Under the pieces are notes generated by a model that was given only the letters and a program-made list of their open reading frames with translations, made no database searches and was not told where the DNA came from. A program made the translations under genes and the position numbers. A stretch of DNA of 54,592 bases from contig SKTZ01000064.1 of assembly GCA_007122335.1 (NCBI GenBank), positions 1 to 54,592 of the forward strand, in the 5' to 3' direction. This DNA is from Bacillota bacterium (lineage in GTDB: Bacteria; Bacillota; Halanaerobiia; B1SED10-174). Shown here piece after piece: positions 5,811 to 13,960 of the stretch (position 1 is its first letter; each line of letters opens with the position of its first letter).

Positions 5811-7628
5811 TTAACTTTGCAGATTTTCCTGGAACCAATCCCGGATTCTTTCCGCAGTTTTTTTATTTATCCCCGGGACCTTGCTTAATTCTCTAACATT
5901 TGCCTGCCGGAGAGCAGCAAGAGAACCGAAATGATCCAGAAGGGCCTTCCTCTTCTTGGGCCCGATGCCGGGAATATCCTCCAGGAGGCTGTGAGTCATG
6001 CTCCGTAGCCGCAGGCGCCGGTGATAGCCCAGGGCAAACCGATGGGCTTCGTCCCGAACCTTTTGCAGAAGCTGTAAGCCGCGATTGCCCAGATCCAGTC
6101 GTAGTCCTTCTTTCTGCCCGGGAAAAACAATTTCTTCTTCTTTTTTCGCGAGCCCAATTAAAGGAATCTCCCCGAAATTAAATTTTTCCAGGACGGAATG
6201 GACCCGATTTACCTGTCCTTTTCCCCCGTCAATTAATATCAGATCGGGAGTGGTCCCACCACCATTTTTTAATCGTTCCAGGCGCCTTTCAAGAACTTCT
6301 CCCATCATGGCCACATCATTGCTGCCTTCAACGGTCCGGATCTTATAACGGCGGTACCTTTCACCTGCAGGCCGGCCATGGACAAAAACGACCATGGAAC
6401 CAACTGCTTCTTCTCCGCCAATATTAGAGATATCATAACCTTCTATAATCTCGGGAAAAGTTTCCAGCCCGAGGGCATTTTTAAGCTGCTTCAAATCCTT
6501 TTCTTCTTTCTTTCGCTTTTCCTCCTCCATGAGGTTTTCCTGTTCAAGCTGGTATTCTGCATTCTCCCGGGCCAGTTTCAATAACCTGAATTTTTTCCCT
6601 TTCTGGGGAACGGTTAAAACCACCCGGTGCTCTGCTTCTTTGTTCAGCCAGTTCTCGATCAGCTCCCTTTCCTCCGGAGCCTCCGGGAGAATTATTTCCC
6701 GCGGGGCGCCTCTTGAACCCAGGTAATACTGCTGCATGAAGGCCGTTACAATCTCCCCCGAGGTCCTCTCCCCTGTTCCTTCCAGGAAAAAGTGTTCCCG
6801 CCCTAAAAGCCTGCCGTGACGGATTTGAAAAACCTGGATACAGGACCGGTCCCCTTCTCGGGCCAGGCCCAGAATGTCCTTCTCTTCGTCACCCTTCCAG
6901 ACTACTTCCTGGCGTTCTCGGACTTTTTCCATGGCCAAAAGAGCGTCCCTGTACTCGGCCGCCTGCTCGTATTCCTGGTTAAGGGCTGCTTTTTGCATGT
7001 TGTTTTCCACCTGCTCCAGAAGTTCTTCCTGTTTACCCTCTAAGAAAAGAATTACCTTCTCCACCCACTGCCGGTATTCCTGGGGATCAACTGCGCCAAT
7101 ACAGGGACCCAGGCACTTTTTTATATGGTAATTTAAACAGGCCCGTTCCCACTTCTCACCCGCAGTAATCTTCCTCTTGCAGGTCCGCAGAGGAAAAAGG
7201 CGGAGCAGCCATTTCAGAGTCCGGTTTACAGCTTCAACGCTGGTGTAAGGACCAAAATAGCGGGCTCCGTCCCGCCGAAACTGCCTTGTTTTTATTATTC
7301 GGGGAAAACCTTCCTGCAGGGTAACCTTTAAATAGGGATAGGTTTTATCATCCTTCAACCGGATATTAAAGGGGGGTTGGTGTTTTTTAATCAGGTTGCT
7401 CTCCAGAATCATGGCCTCGACTTCATTGGAGGTAATGTAAACCTCAAAATCACCGATTCTTTCCTGGAGCATCCTTGTCTTGGGGGAAGCAACACCCTTT
7501 TGGAAATATGAACGCACCCTGCTCCGTAAGGATTTTGCCTTACCAACGTACAGAACTTCCCCCACTTGATCTTTTAAAATATATACCCCGCTCTGGGCAG
7601 GTAATCGACTGAGTTTTTCTTTTAACAA
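5811..7628 (-). CDS. uvrC: UvrABC excinuclease subunit C
   Basis: Nucleotide excision repair nuclease making the 3' and 5' incisions around a lesion bound by UvrB. The order of domains is standard: GIY-YIG nuclease at the N-terminus (GVYILKDQ...VLYVGKAKSLRSR), a Cys-containing region, a UVR helix pair that contacts UvrB (about 205-235), the RNase H-like endonuclease domain (EGYDISNIGGEEAVGSMVVF), and two helix-hairpin-helix units near the C-terminus (IPGIGPKKRKALL, VPGINKKTAERI). The length (about 605 aa) is normal. TTG at 7628 is spaced 9 nt from GAGG; a GTG three codons earlier lies inside the ribosome binding site. It is 14 nt downstream of the permuted xdhC, so it is probably co-transcribed with it, and is separated from uvrBA by more than 33 kb. 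Confidence 0.97.
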   Translation of the reverse strand: MLKEKLSRLPAQSGVYILKDQVGEVLYVGKAKSLRSRVRSYFQKGVASPKTRMLQERIGDFEVYITSNEVEAMILESNLIKKHQPPFNIRLKDDKTYPYLKVTLQEGFPRIIKTRQFRRDGARYFGPYTSVEAVNRTLKWLLRLFPLRTCKRKITAGEKWERACLNYHIKKCLGPCIGAVDPQEYRQWVEKVILFLEGKQEELLEQVENNMQKAALNQEYEQAAEYRDALLAMEKVRERQEVVWKGDEEKDILGLAREGDRSCIQVFQIRHGRLLGREHFFLEGTGERTSGEIVTAFMQQYYLGSRGAPREIILPEAPEERELIENWLNKEAEHRVVLTVPQKGKKFRLLKLARENAEYQLEQENLMEEEKRKKEEKDLKQLKNALGLETFPEIIEGYDISNIGGEEAVGSMVVFVHGRPAGERYRRYKIRTVEGSNDVAMMGEVLERRLERLKNGGGTTPDLILIDGGKGQVNRVHSVLEKFNFGEIPLIGLAKKEEEIVFPGQKEGLRLDLGNRGLQLLQKVRDEAHRFALGYHRRLRLRSMTHSLLEDIPGIGPKKRKALLDHFGSLAALRQANVRELSKVPGINKKTAERIRDWFQENLQS

Positions 7629-7651
7629 AACCTTCACCTCAATTTACTTCC

Positions 7652-8653
7652 CTATTCAACGGATTGAATAAAAACCGAAAAAGAACCCCCACAAATCATA
7701 CCCTCTTCTTCCGCAATGTCCTGGTCCAGTTCAAAATCCAGCAAAACCTTGCTTCCCGATCCCTGAATCTCTCGGGCTTTTTGAATTACCTTCCCTTCAC
7801 CCAGGCCTCCTCCTATAGTCCCCACCAGAGATCCATCGGGCTGCAAAAGAAGGCGGGCTCCAGCTCCACGAGGGGTAGAGCCGCTGGCAGAAACTATTGT
7901 AGCCAGTACGCTGCCTTTTTGCAGGACGGGGAGAATTTCCTGCCAGTTACCCGGTTCCCATTTACCCTTTTTAACCTTAATAACTTCGGCAATAATGCTA
8001 ACAGCTATTTCTCCCGGGCTTTCCGCACCAATATCAAGGCCAATAGGAGCATAAATCCTCTTTATTTCTTCCTCTGTAAAACCTTCTTCTCTTAATTTAT
8101 CAAAAACTTCTTTAACCTTTCGCTTGCTACCAATCATCCCTATATAGGAAGCCCTGGTTTGTAGTGCCTTGCGCGCACAACTCAGATCGTGCCTGTGACC
8201 GCGGGTTACTATCACCAGAAAATGTTCCTGACCGGGCTGGAATTCCTCGAAAAATTCGCCGTATTCCCGGGTAATTGCTTTTTCTACACCAGGAAAGCGT
8301 TCCCGGGAGGCAAATTCTTTCCGGTCGTCAACTACCCAGGTTTTCATCCCGATTAATTTTCCCATTTCCGCAAGGGTTTTGGCAATATGCCCTCCTCCCA
8401 GAATTACAAGGATGGGAGTCGGGGCCACTAATTCTCCGTAAATCCTGCCTTCGGGGGTTTTTCTTAAGTCGGGTTTGGGTGAATTCAAAACCTCTTTCCT
8501 GATACCCGAAGGAACAAAGTCAGCTCCCTCAAGCAAGTTTCCGCCGGAATCATAAAGAGCAAGCCGTCCCGGCTCCCGGTCAAGATCAATAAAAAATAAC
8601 CCTCTTTCCCCTGCTTCAATCAATTTTTGTAGTTTATGGAAAACTCCGCTCAT
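7652..8653 (-). CDS. XdhC/CoxI family molybdenum-hydroxylase maturation protein, permuted domain order
   Basis: 333 aa. XdhC-family proteins help sulfurate and insert the molybdenum cofactor into xanthine dehydrogenase-type enzymes. The Rossmann domain comes first (ILVILGGGHIAKTLAEM, VVDDR, VIVTRGHRHD, YIGMIGSKRK, with IGAESPGEIAVSI) and the CoxI-like segment comes last (VLATIVSASGSTPRGAGARLLL, then GTIGGGLGEGKV). Most XdhC proteins have the opposite order, with Cys in GGCLE; here that Cys is Gly. A clear GGGAGGGG precedes the ATG. It is divergent from the THEP1 gene and 14 nt upstream of uvrC. It is likely to serve the two molybdenum hydroxylases encoded at 21.8-28.2 kb. Confidence 0.87.
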   Translation of the reverse strand: MSGVFHKLQKLIEAGERGLFFIDLDREPGRLALYDSGGNLLEGADFVPSGIRKEVLNSPKPDLRKTPEGRIYGELVAPTPILVILGGGHIAKTLAEMGKLIGMKTWVVDDRKEFASRERFPGVEKAITREYGEFFEEFQPGQEHFLVIVTRGHRHDLSCARKALQTRASYIGMIGSKRKVKEVFDKLREEGFTEEEIKRIYAPIGLDIGAESPGEIAVSIIAEVIKVKKGKWEPGNWQEILPVLQKGSVLATIVSASGSTPRGAGARLLLQPDGSLVGTIGGGLGEGKVIQKAREIQGSGSKVLLDFELDQDIAEEEGMICGGSFSVFIQSVE

Positions 8654-8675
8654 TGCCTTCCCCTCCCTCTAAATA

Positions 8676-8704
8676 TTGACTTTCCCTTCCCCGTGTGCAA
8701 TAAT
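8676..8704 (+). promoter_or_regulatory. Promoter for the THEP1-methyltransferase pair
   Basis: TTGACT (8676-8681), a 17-nt spacer and AATAAT (8699-8704), 33 nt before the ATG at 8738. Each hexamer is one base from consensus. On the other strand a weaker TTGCAC-N17-AATATT overlaps it and could drive xdhC, which would make a compact divergent control region. Confidence 0.55.
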
Positions 8705-8737
8705 GGCTTTAAATTTAGTACCCTGGAGGAGGAACAA

Positions 8738-9283
8738 ATGGCCAATAACTTTTTCCTCACCGGTCCCCCGCGCCGGGGAAAATCATCCTTAATAATTAAT
8801 TTCATCCCAAAAATCAAGGGTTCTGTTGGGGGTTTTGTTGTCCAGCGCATGCTTCTTTCCGGGAAAACAATAGCCTTCCGGCTTGCTGATCTGGGGGAAG
8901 AACCATACCGCCTAACTCAACCCTTCCAGGGACGCATCCCGGACCCTGTAATATATAAAAAGGAAAACAGTTCCCGCTGGACGCCGGTCCTGAGCACCTT
9001 CAATCAAAAAGGTGTCCGGGCTTTAAAACGGACAGCCAATTGCTCCCTGGTAATAATGGACGAGCTGGGAATTTTTGAAGAAGAAGCCCTTCCTTTTCAG
9101 CAGGCCGTGCTGGAAAGATTAAATTCACCCCAGCCCGTTCTGGGAGTAATCAAGGACAAAGCCAGTCCATTTCTGGACCGGGTCAGGGCTACCCCGGGAA
9201 TGGAAATACACAGGATCGAGGAGAAGGAAACTCCTTCCCTTTTGGAAGGTTTTCTCCGTGAAAGGAGGCTTTTGGCCCGATGA
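8738..9283 (+). CDS. THEP1-type nucleoside-triphosphatase (NTPase_1)
   Basis: 181 aa P-loop NTPase. Walker A is GPPRRGKSSL near the N-terminus, Walker B is LVIMDELG in the middle, and the family hallmark VLGVIKDKASPFLDRV lies in the C-terminal third. THEP1 enzymes hydrolyse NTPs slowly in vitro; the physiological partner is unknown. ATG at 8738 follows GGAGGAGG; an upstream in-frame ATG at 8636 overlaps the divergent xdhC and is rejected. Its stop overlaps the next ATG (ATGA), so it is translationally coupled to a methyltransferase. It is one of only two complete plus-strand genes in the window. Confidence 0.85.
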   Translation: MANNFFLTGPPRRGKSSLIINFIPKIKGSVGGFVVQRMLLSGKTIAFRLADLGEEPYRLTQPFQGRIPDPVIYKKENSSRWTPVLSTFNQKGVRALKRTANCSLVIMDELGIFEEEALPFQQAVLERLNSPQPVLGVIKDKASPFLDRVRATPGMEIHRIEEKETPSLLEGFLRERRLLAR

Positions 9284-9978
9284 GATGGAATACTGACCGC
9301 CTTCGCTGGTATTTGCAGGCAGGAAAGCACTCCGATTATCCCCGGGTATTTATCGAAAAAATCAAACCATTCCTCCGCCCCGAGGATGTCCTTTTAGATA
9401 TTGGTTCTGGTCCCGGCCTTTTTTCCCGGGAATTAGTTGCTCATGTGAAAAAGGTTTACAACCTGGAGCCCGATCCTCTTCCCCGAAAATACCTGGAAAA
9501 GGTCACCGGGAATTGTGAAAAAATCGAAATCCTTCCGGGGTCCTGGCCTGAAGAATTTCCCGAAGAAATTTTTGCCGATGTAACCATCTCTGCTTTTTCC
9601 GGATCGCAGGTCATGAGCAGAGAAGAGAGTTTAAAGAAAATCTGCAGACATACCTGCCGCCACGTTTTCTTAATCGCCCCGGCCGGGCCCAAAGATTTTG
9701 GCAGTGGGTTGGAAAGGGCTACTTCTCCCCTACCTTACAGGGAAACAGAAGCAGCCCTGAAAAAACTGGATTTAATTTACCAACTGGAATTGATATCTTT
9801 TGATTTTGGACAGCCAGTTCAGGACATGGAAGAAGCCACTTCCTTTTTATCACAGCAACTTCGCATTTCCCCCCAGATGGCCCGTAACCACGCCAGCCGA
9901 ATCGCCCGCCCCGACGGAGAAGGACTGTACCTTCCCAACCTCCGCCGGAGCGCTCTGATCCGCATAGATCTTTTTTAA
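9280..9978 (+). CDS. Class I SAM-dependent methyltransferase coupled to THEP1
   Basis: 232 aa. Motif I is LLDIGSGPGLFSRELV with an acidic residue at the end of beta2 (NLEPDP), and motif IV is near DVTISAFSGSQV. The C-terminal half is unusual, with a helical stretch (FLSQQLRISPQMARNHASRI) that might contact the substrate. The substrate is unknown. The start overlaps the THEP1 stop in ATGA, with AAAGGAGG upstream. Co-occurrence with THEP1 and divergent xdhC could indicate a role around corrinoid or molybdopterin-linked metabolism, but nothing in the sequence proves this. Confidence 0.75.
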   Translation: MRWNTDRLRWYLQAGKHSDYPRVFIEKIKPFLRPEDVLLDIGSGPGLFSRELVAHVKKVYNLEPDPLPRKYLEKVTGNCEKIEILPGSWPEEFPEEIFADVTISAFSGSQVMSREESLKKICRHTCRHVFLIAPAGPKDFGSGLERATSPLPYRETEAALKKLDLIYQLELISFDFGQPVQDMEEATSFLSQQLRISPQMARNHASRIARPDGEGLYLPNLRRSALIRIDLF

Positions 9979-9998
9979 AGCCCCCAGGGGCTTTTTAC
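9977..9998 (+). terminator. Terminator of the THEP1-methyltransferase pair
   Basis: Stem AAAGCCCC/GGGGCTTT with a 2-nt centre followed by T on plus, starting at the methyltransferase stop codon. It separates this pair from the convergent ROK kinase gene ending at 9998. Confidence 0.75.
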
Positions 9999-10933
9999 TA
10001 TTTCGCTCGGAAATCCCTGGCCACCATCGCTGCCCCGAGAGCTCCACCTATATCTCCGAGTTTGGCCGGCAGGAGCTGCAACCGTTCTCCATAACCGGGC
10101 ATCAGGTAGTCTTCCAGTGCAGCCTGGATGCGGGGTAAGAGCAGCTCTGCCGCGGCCATTACTCCTCCACCAAGGACAAAGGCCTGGGGGTCAAGAATGT
10201 GGGTCAGGTTGGCCAGACCCAGGCCCAGGTAGCGAGCCTGTCTGTCGATTATTTCAATTGAGGGCTGGTCACCTGCTTTGGCCCAGTTGGTAATTGTTGA
10301 ACCAGTTATTCCGTCGGGGCTGGGACCTTCTGGCCACTGCCCCTGTTCCATAGCTTCTCGGCCCATACGCGCCAGTGCTTTACCCGAGGCCATGGCTTCC
10401 AAACAACCCTGATTGCCGCAACCACAGGTGGGGCCTGTGGGATCAATAATCATGTGGCCGATTTCTCCTCCAGCCCCATGGGCTCCCCGGTAAAGCTTCC
10501 CGTCTAAAATCAGTCCTCCGCCAATCCCGGTGCTGACAGTCATGTAAATAAAATGGTCGAAGTCCTTCCCTGCGCCCAGAGTTTTCTCACCCCAGGCAGC
10601 GACCAGGGCGTCGTTTTCCAGGTAAACTGGTAAATCAAGGTGCTCTGCAAAAAGATCCACTATAGCAACATTTTTCCACCCCAGATTGGGAGCAAGGGTT
10701 ACAACCCCCCGGGAAAAGTCAATGGGCCCGGGAACACCAAGTCCAACGGCAGTTATTTTCTCTTCCCCGGTTATCTTTTTAATCGACCCAACAATTCTTT
10801 CCACAACACGCCGGGGTCCTTCCTCAGCCATGGTTTCAATTCGATCTCTTTTTAAGGTTAACCCATCTCCTGAAACCAGGGCCAGCATTACCTTGGTTCC
10901 TCCAATATCAACACCCAGATATTTCTCCTGCAT
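9998..10933 (-). CDS. ROK family sugar kinase (glucokinase-like)
   Basis: 311 aa. The N-terminal phosphate-binding motif is GVDIGGTKVMLAL, a second phosphate loop is near MTVSTGIGGGLI, and the ROK zinc motif is CGCGNQGCLEAMASG. An intact LENDA segment provides the catalytic Asp. Glucose or a related hexose is the likely substrate (phosphorylation at O6). It has no DNA-binding domain, so it is a kinase and not a ROK repressor. It lies 75 nt downstream of the amino-acid ABC transporter but has its own promoter (10962-10990), so the link is probably positional only. Confidence 0.9.
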   Translation of the reverse strand: MQEKYLGVDIGGTKVMLALVSGDGLTLKRDRIETMAEEGPRRVVERIVGSIKKITGEEKITAVGLGVPGPIDFSRGVVTLAPNLGWKNVAIVDLFAEHLDLPVYLENDALVAAWGEKTLGAGKDFDHFIYMTVSTGIGGGLILDGKLYRGAHGAGGEIGHMIIDPTGPTCGCGNQGCLEAMASGKALARMGREAMEQGQWPEGPSPDGITGSTITNWAKAGDQPSIEIIDRQARYLGLGLANLTHILDPQAFVLGGGVMAAAELLLPRIQAALEDYLMPGYGERLQLLPAKLGDIGGALGAAMVARDFRAK

Positions 10934-10961
10934 AACCGGTCAAACCTCCCCTCTACAGCTA

Positions 10962-10990
10962 ATTATAGCATCACCGATTAACCCGGTAAA
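10962..10990 (-). promoter_or_regulatory. Promoter for the ROK kinase gene
   Basis: Read on minus: TTTACC (10985-10990), a 17-nt spacer, exact TATAAT (10962-10967), then GGGGAGG before the ATG at 10933. The -35 matches consensus at four of six positions. Confidence 0.6.
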
Positions 10991-11008
10991 GAAAACCCCA
11001 TTTTGCAT

Positions 11009-11677
11009 TCATTTATGGTATTCAAAACCGGGAATTTTCACCCTGCGTTCCAGCCAGCTAAACATTTCGGAAAAAACCAGCACAACCACTAAATAGATTA
11101 AAGCAGCAAAAAGGTAGGTATGGAAATATTCGTAGTTCCTGCTGGCAACAAAGCGGGCCTGGGCCATTAATTCCTGGGTACCAATAATATAGGCCAGCGA
11201 AGTGTACTTTAAAAGGTAAATAAATTCGTTAGTCCACGGGGGAATTACCCGACGTAAAGCCTGGGGCATAATAATCGAAATAATTCCCTGCCAGCGAGTC
11301 ATTCCCATGGATAGTGCCGCCTGCATCTGGCCGCTGGGAATGGATTGAATAGCCCCACGCAAATATTCGGCCTGATAGGCACCGCTATTAACCGAAAAAG
11401 CTAACACAGCAGCCTCCAGAGGAGAAAGTCGGATTCCATAAGGAGGAAGGCCAAAATAAAAGATGAAAATCTGGACCAGAAGCGGGGTTCCCCGAATAAT
11501 TTCAATGAAGGCTGTACAGAACCAGCGAATGGGTTTCAGGCCGTAAACCTTCCCCAGGGCCAGAATTAAACCTAGGGCAAGCCCGAAAACAATGGATAAA
11601 AGAGTCAGCTGAATAGTGACCTGAAGTCCATCCATCAGGGGTCCCCAGGAATGCTGAACTACCTGCCAGAAAGTCAT
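11009..11677 (-). CDS. Polar amino acid ABC transporter permease
   Basis: 222 aa HisM/GlnP-family inner-membrane subunit with about five helices. The transporter signature region is seen (EYLRGAIQSIPSGQMQAALSMGM, the EAA loop that docks on the ATPase, with ALRRVIPPWTNEFI after it). The family imports polar amino acids; the exact ligand cannot be read. ATGA overlap with the upstream ATPase gene shows tight coupling. It is the second of two permeases, which would form a heterodimer. Confidence 0.93.
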   Translation of the reverse strand: MTFWQVVQHSWGPLMDGLQVTIQLTLLSIVFGLALGLILALGKVYGLKPIRWFCTAFIEIIRGTPLLVQIFIFYFGLPPYGIRLSPLEAAVLAFSVNSGAYQAEYLRGAIQSIPSGQMQAALSMGMTRWQGIISIIMPQALRRVIPPWTNEFIYLLKYTSLAYIIGTQELMAQARFVASRNYEYFHTYLFAALIYLVVVLVFSEMFSWLERRVKIPGFEYHK

Positions 11678-12441
11678 TTTTCATCCTCCTCCCCGAAGAG
11701 ACTGCTCAAACGAGATAGAAATTCACCCGTCCGCTCAACCCTGGGGTTGCTGAAAAGCTGGGCCGGGGGACCCTGTTCAACAATTATCCCACCTTCCATG
11801 AAAATAACTTCATCTGCTACTGAACGAGCAAAACCCATTTCATGGCTGACAACAAGCATGGTCATCCCCTGGTTGGCAAGTTTTTTCATTACGGTCAATA
11901 CCTCTCCGATCAATTCGGGGTCAAGGGCTGAAGTGGGCTCATCAAATAAAATAAGCTGTGGATCCATGGCCAGGGCCCGGGCAATAGCAACCCTCTGTTT
12001 CTGCCCCCCGGAAAGCTGTGCAGGATAGGAAGAAGCTTTATCCCCCAGACCCACCTGCTTTAACTCCTCCATGGCTTTTTCCCTGGCCTTTTTTCTGTCC
12101 ATTCCCTTAACCTTGGTAAGGCCAATGCTGACATTTCCCAGGGCAGTCAGGTGGTTAAAAAGGCTGAAATCCTGGAATACAAAACCGATTTTCTGCCGGA
12201 GCAAATTAACCTTCCGGCTCGCAGTAATTTCATCATTTAAAAGCCAGATCTTACCCGAATCGGGAGGGGTAAGCATATTAATACAGGTTAATAAGGTGCT
12301 TTTTCCTGTTCCGCTGGGGCCTATCAAAATTTTGGTTTCGCCCCTTTTTATTTCAAGAGAAACTCCCCGCAAAACGTGATTGTCTCCAAAGCTTTTGTGC
12401 AAATCTTCAATTCTCAATACGGAACCTTTTTCCTTATTCAT
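11674..12441 (-). CDS. Polar amino acid ABC transporter ATP-binding protein (GlnQ/HisP family)
   Basis: 255 aa ATPase. Walker A is GPSGTGKSTLL, the Q-loop is FVFQDFSLF, the signature is LSGGQKQRVAIARAL, Walker B is LILFDEPTSALDPE, and the switch His is VVSHEMGFA. It energises import by the flanking permeases. ATGA overlaps join it to both neighbours, which is strong evidence for one operon with the substrate-binding protein upstream. The length is normal and all catalytic residues are intact. Confidence 0.95.
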   Translation of the reverse strand: MNKEKGSVLRIEDLHKSFGDNHVLRGVSLEIKRGETKILIGPSGTGKSTLLTCINMLTPPDSGKIWLLNDEITASRKVNLLRQKIGFVFQDFSLFNHLTALGNVSIGLTKVKGMDRKKAREKAMEELKQVGLGDKASSYPAQLSGGQKQRVAIARALAMDPQLILFDEPTSALDPELIGEVLTVMKKLANQGMTMLVVSHEMGFARSVADEVIFMEGGIIVEQGPPAQLFSNPRVERTGEFLSRLSSLFGEEDEK

Positions 12442-13115
12442 CGGGCACGCTCCTCTACGCCAATACCCGGAATGCGAAGCCTTTTCTCCAGGCGTCCCAG
12501 GGTATTGTTGCTCAACAGTGTCAGAATGAGATAAATAGCAGCAATGGTGAGGTAAATAAGCAAAGGTTCCCGGGTTGCCACTATAATATACCTTCCCTGG
12601 CGGACCAGCTCAACAACCCCCAGGGCAAAAGCCATCGAGGTATCCTTGAGCACTATTGTCAGCTCGTTGGTCCAGGGAGGAATGGCCAGGCGAAGGGCCT
12701 GGGGCATGACTATATGCCGGAAAGCTTTAATTTTATTCATACCCATTGCCAGGGCAGCCCGAAACTGGTTTTCCGAAATAGACAGAATTGCGCCCCGAAA
12801 AATCTGGGACTGGTAGGCTGAACTCCTTAACCCAACCCCTATAACAGCAGCGGTAAAAGGAGCAAGCCGGATGCCAAAAGACGGAAGTCCATAAAACAAT
12901 AAAAACAAAGTTACTAAAAGGGGGATGCTCCGCAGCACCCTCTCGTAGGCCGAGGCCAGTAAACGGAAGGGTTGGGGCGCAAAGATCTGGAGGAATGAAA
13001 TCGGAATGGCAACCGCCAGACCCAGCCCCAACCCTAACACCGTCAGGTGGATTGTTATCTTAGTCCCCGTCCAGAGAGCCGGGAGCGCATCCCAGACTAA
13101 CTGGATTTTTTCGAT
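12438..13115 (-). CDS. Polar amino acid ABC transporter permease without a standard start codon
   Basis: HisM/GlnP-family permease with the EAA loop region (RGAILSISENQFRAALAMGM) and family ending. The homologous reading extends upstream of the GTG at 13040: about 25 more codons read EKIQLVWDALPALWTGTKI, a typical first segment. That extension has no ATG, GTG or TTG before the in-frame stop at 13151. A good AGGAGAGG site lies before an ATC at 13113-13115, where ATG would be expected. Either ATC is a rare start, the position is a point mutation or base error, or the protein begins at GTG 13040, which has no ribosome binding site. The coordinate given assumes ATC. The ATGA overlap to the ATPase gene is intact. 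Confidence 0.7.
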   Translation of the reverse strand: MEKIQLVWDALPALWTGTKITIHLTVLGLGLGLAVAIPISFLQIFAPQPFRLLASAYERVLRSIPLLVTLFLLFYGLPSFGIRLAPFTAAVIGVGLRSSAYQSQIFRGAILSISENQFRAALAMGMNKIKAFRHIVMPQALRLAIPPWTNELTIVLKDTSMAFALGVVELVRQGRYIIVATREPLLIYLTIAAIYLILTLLSNNTLGRLEKRLRIPGIGVEERAR

Positions 13116-13161
13116 AGCAGATCCCTTCCTCTCCTTTTGTTTGCCTGTTTAATTTAAAATT

Positions 13162-13896
13162 TTACTGGAAATACCTGTCGATTAATTCTCCCATCTTTCC
13201 TGAATCAATTACTCTCTGCAGGCCTTCATTTAATTTCTGCAACAGTTCTTCGTTGCCCCGATCAACTGCAATCCCATACTCCTCGTGGGTAATAATTTCT
13301 CCAACAAGAATCAAGGGACGGTCCTCAACGAATCTTTCTGCAACAGGCCTGTCCAGAACAAGGGCTTCAACATTCTCATTCACCAGGTCTTCTATTGCCA
13401 GGTCAAATGTTTCGTAGCGAACAACCCGTCCGGTGAGAATCCCTCGATCATAAAGCCTCTCTGTTACCCAGAGATCCCCGGTGGTGCCCGTCTGGGCTCC
13501 AATCCGATTATCTCCGAATAAGACAGTCAGGTCATAATCCAGGCCTTCTTTTACAATAACACTCTGGTTTGCTACATAGTATGGATCTGAAAAGCTTACG
13601 GCCTGTTTTCTTTCCTCGGTAATTGTCATGGCAGCGATGACAATGTCAATTGTTCCCGTTCGCAGCCCGGGGATCAGCGAGTCGAAGCTAATATCGCGAA
13701 ATTCAATTTCAAAATCCATTTCATCGGCGATAGCCCGCATCAGGTCCATATCAAACCCGACAAACTCTCCGTCTTCAATATACTCGAAGGGAGGAAAGTC
13801 TGCGCTGGTACCAACAACATAAGTCTGGGCAAAAACCTGCCCCCCAAGGCCCAACATTAATGCCAAAACCAAAACCAGGTACAATAACTTTCTCAA
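13162..13896 (-). CDS. Polar amino acid ABC transporter substrate-binding protein
   Basis: 244 aa family-3 solute-binding protein. A cleavable signal is present (MRKLLYLVLVLALMLGLGGQVFAQ) with an AxA-like VFA site and no lipobox Cys. Mature motifs are typical: VGTSADFPPFEYIEDGEFVGFDMDLM, the FDSLIPGL loop and the AAMTITEERKQAVSFSDPYY hinge. The start is TTG at 13896, 6 nt after GGAGGGG. Lack of a lipid anchor is unusual for a single-membrane Bacillota member; the protein may be retained another way. It is the first gene of the four-gene ABC operon, about 64 nt after yqeC. Confidence 0.92.
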   Translation of the reverse strand: MRKLLYLVLVLALMLGLGGQVFAQTYVVGTSADFPPFEYIEDGEFVGFDMDLMRAIADEMDFEIEFRDISFDSLIPGLRTGTIDIVIAAMTITEERKQAVSFSDPYYVANQSVIVKEGLDYDLTVLFGDNRIGAQTGTTGDLWVTERLYDRGILTGRVVRYETFDLAIEDLVNENVEALVLDRPVAERFVEDRPLILVGEIITHEEYGIAVDRGNEELLQKLNEGLQRVIDSGKMGELIDRYFQ

Positions 13897-13960
13897 GAAA
13901 ACCCCTCCTTATTAAAAATTTTCTGCCCTTTCCCAGTACTATATTTGGACAAATTTTCCT

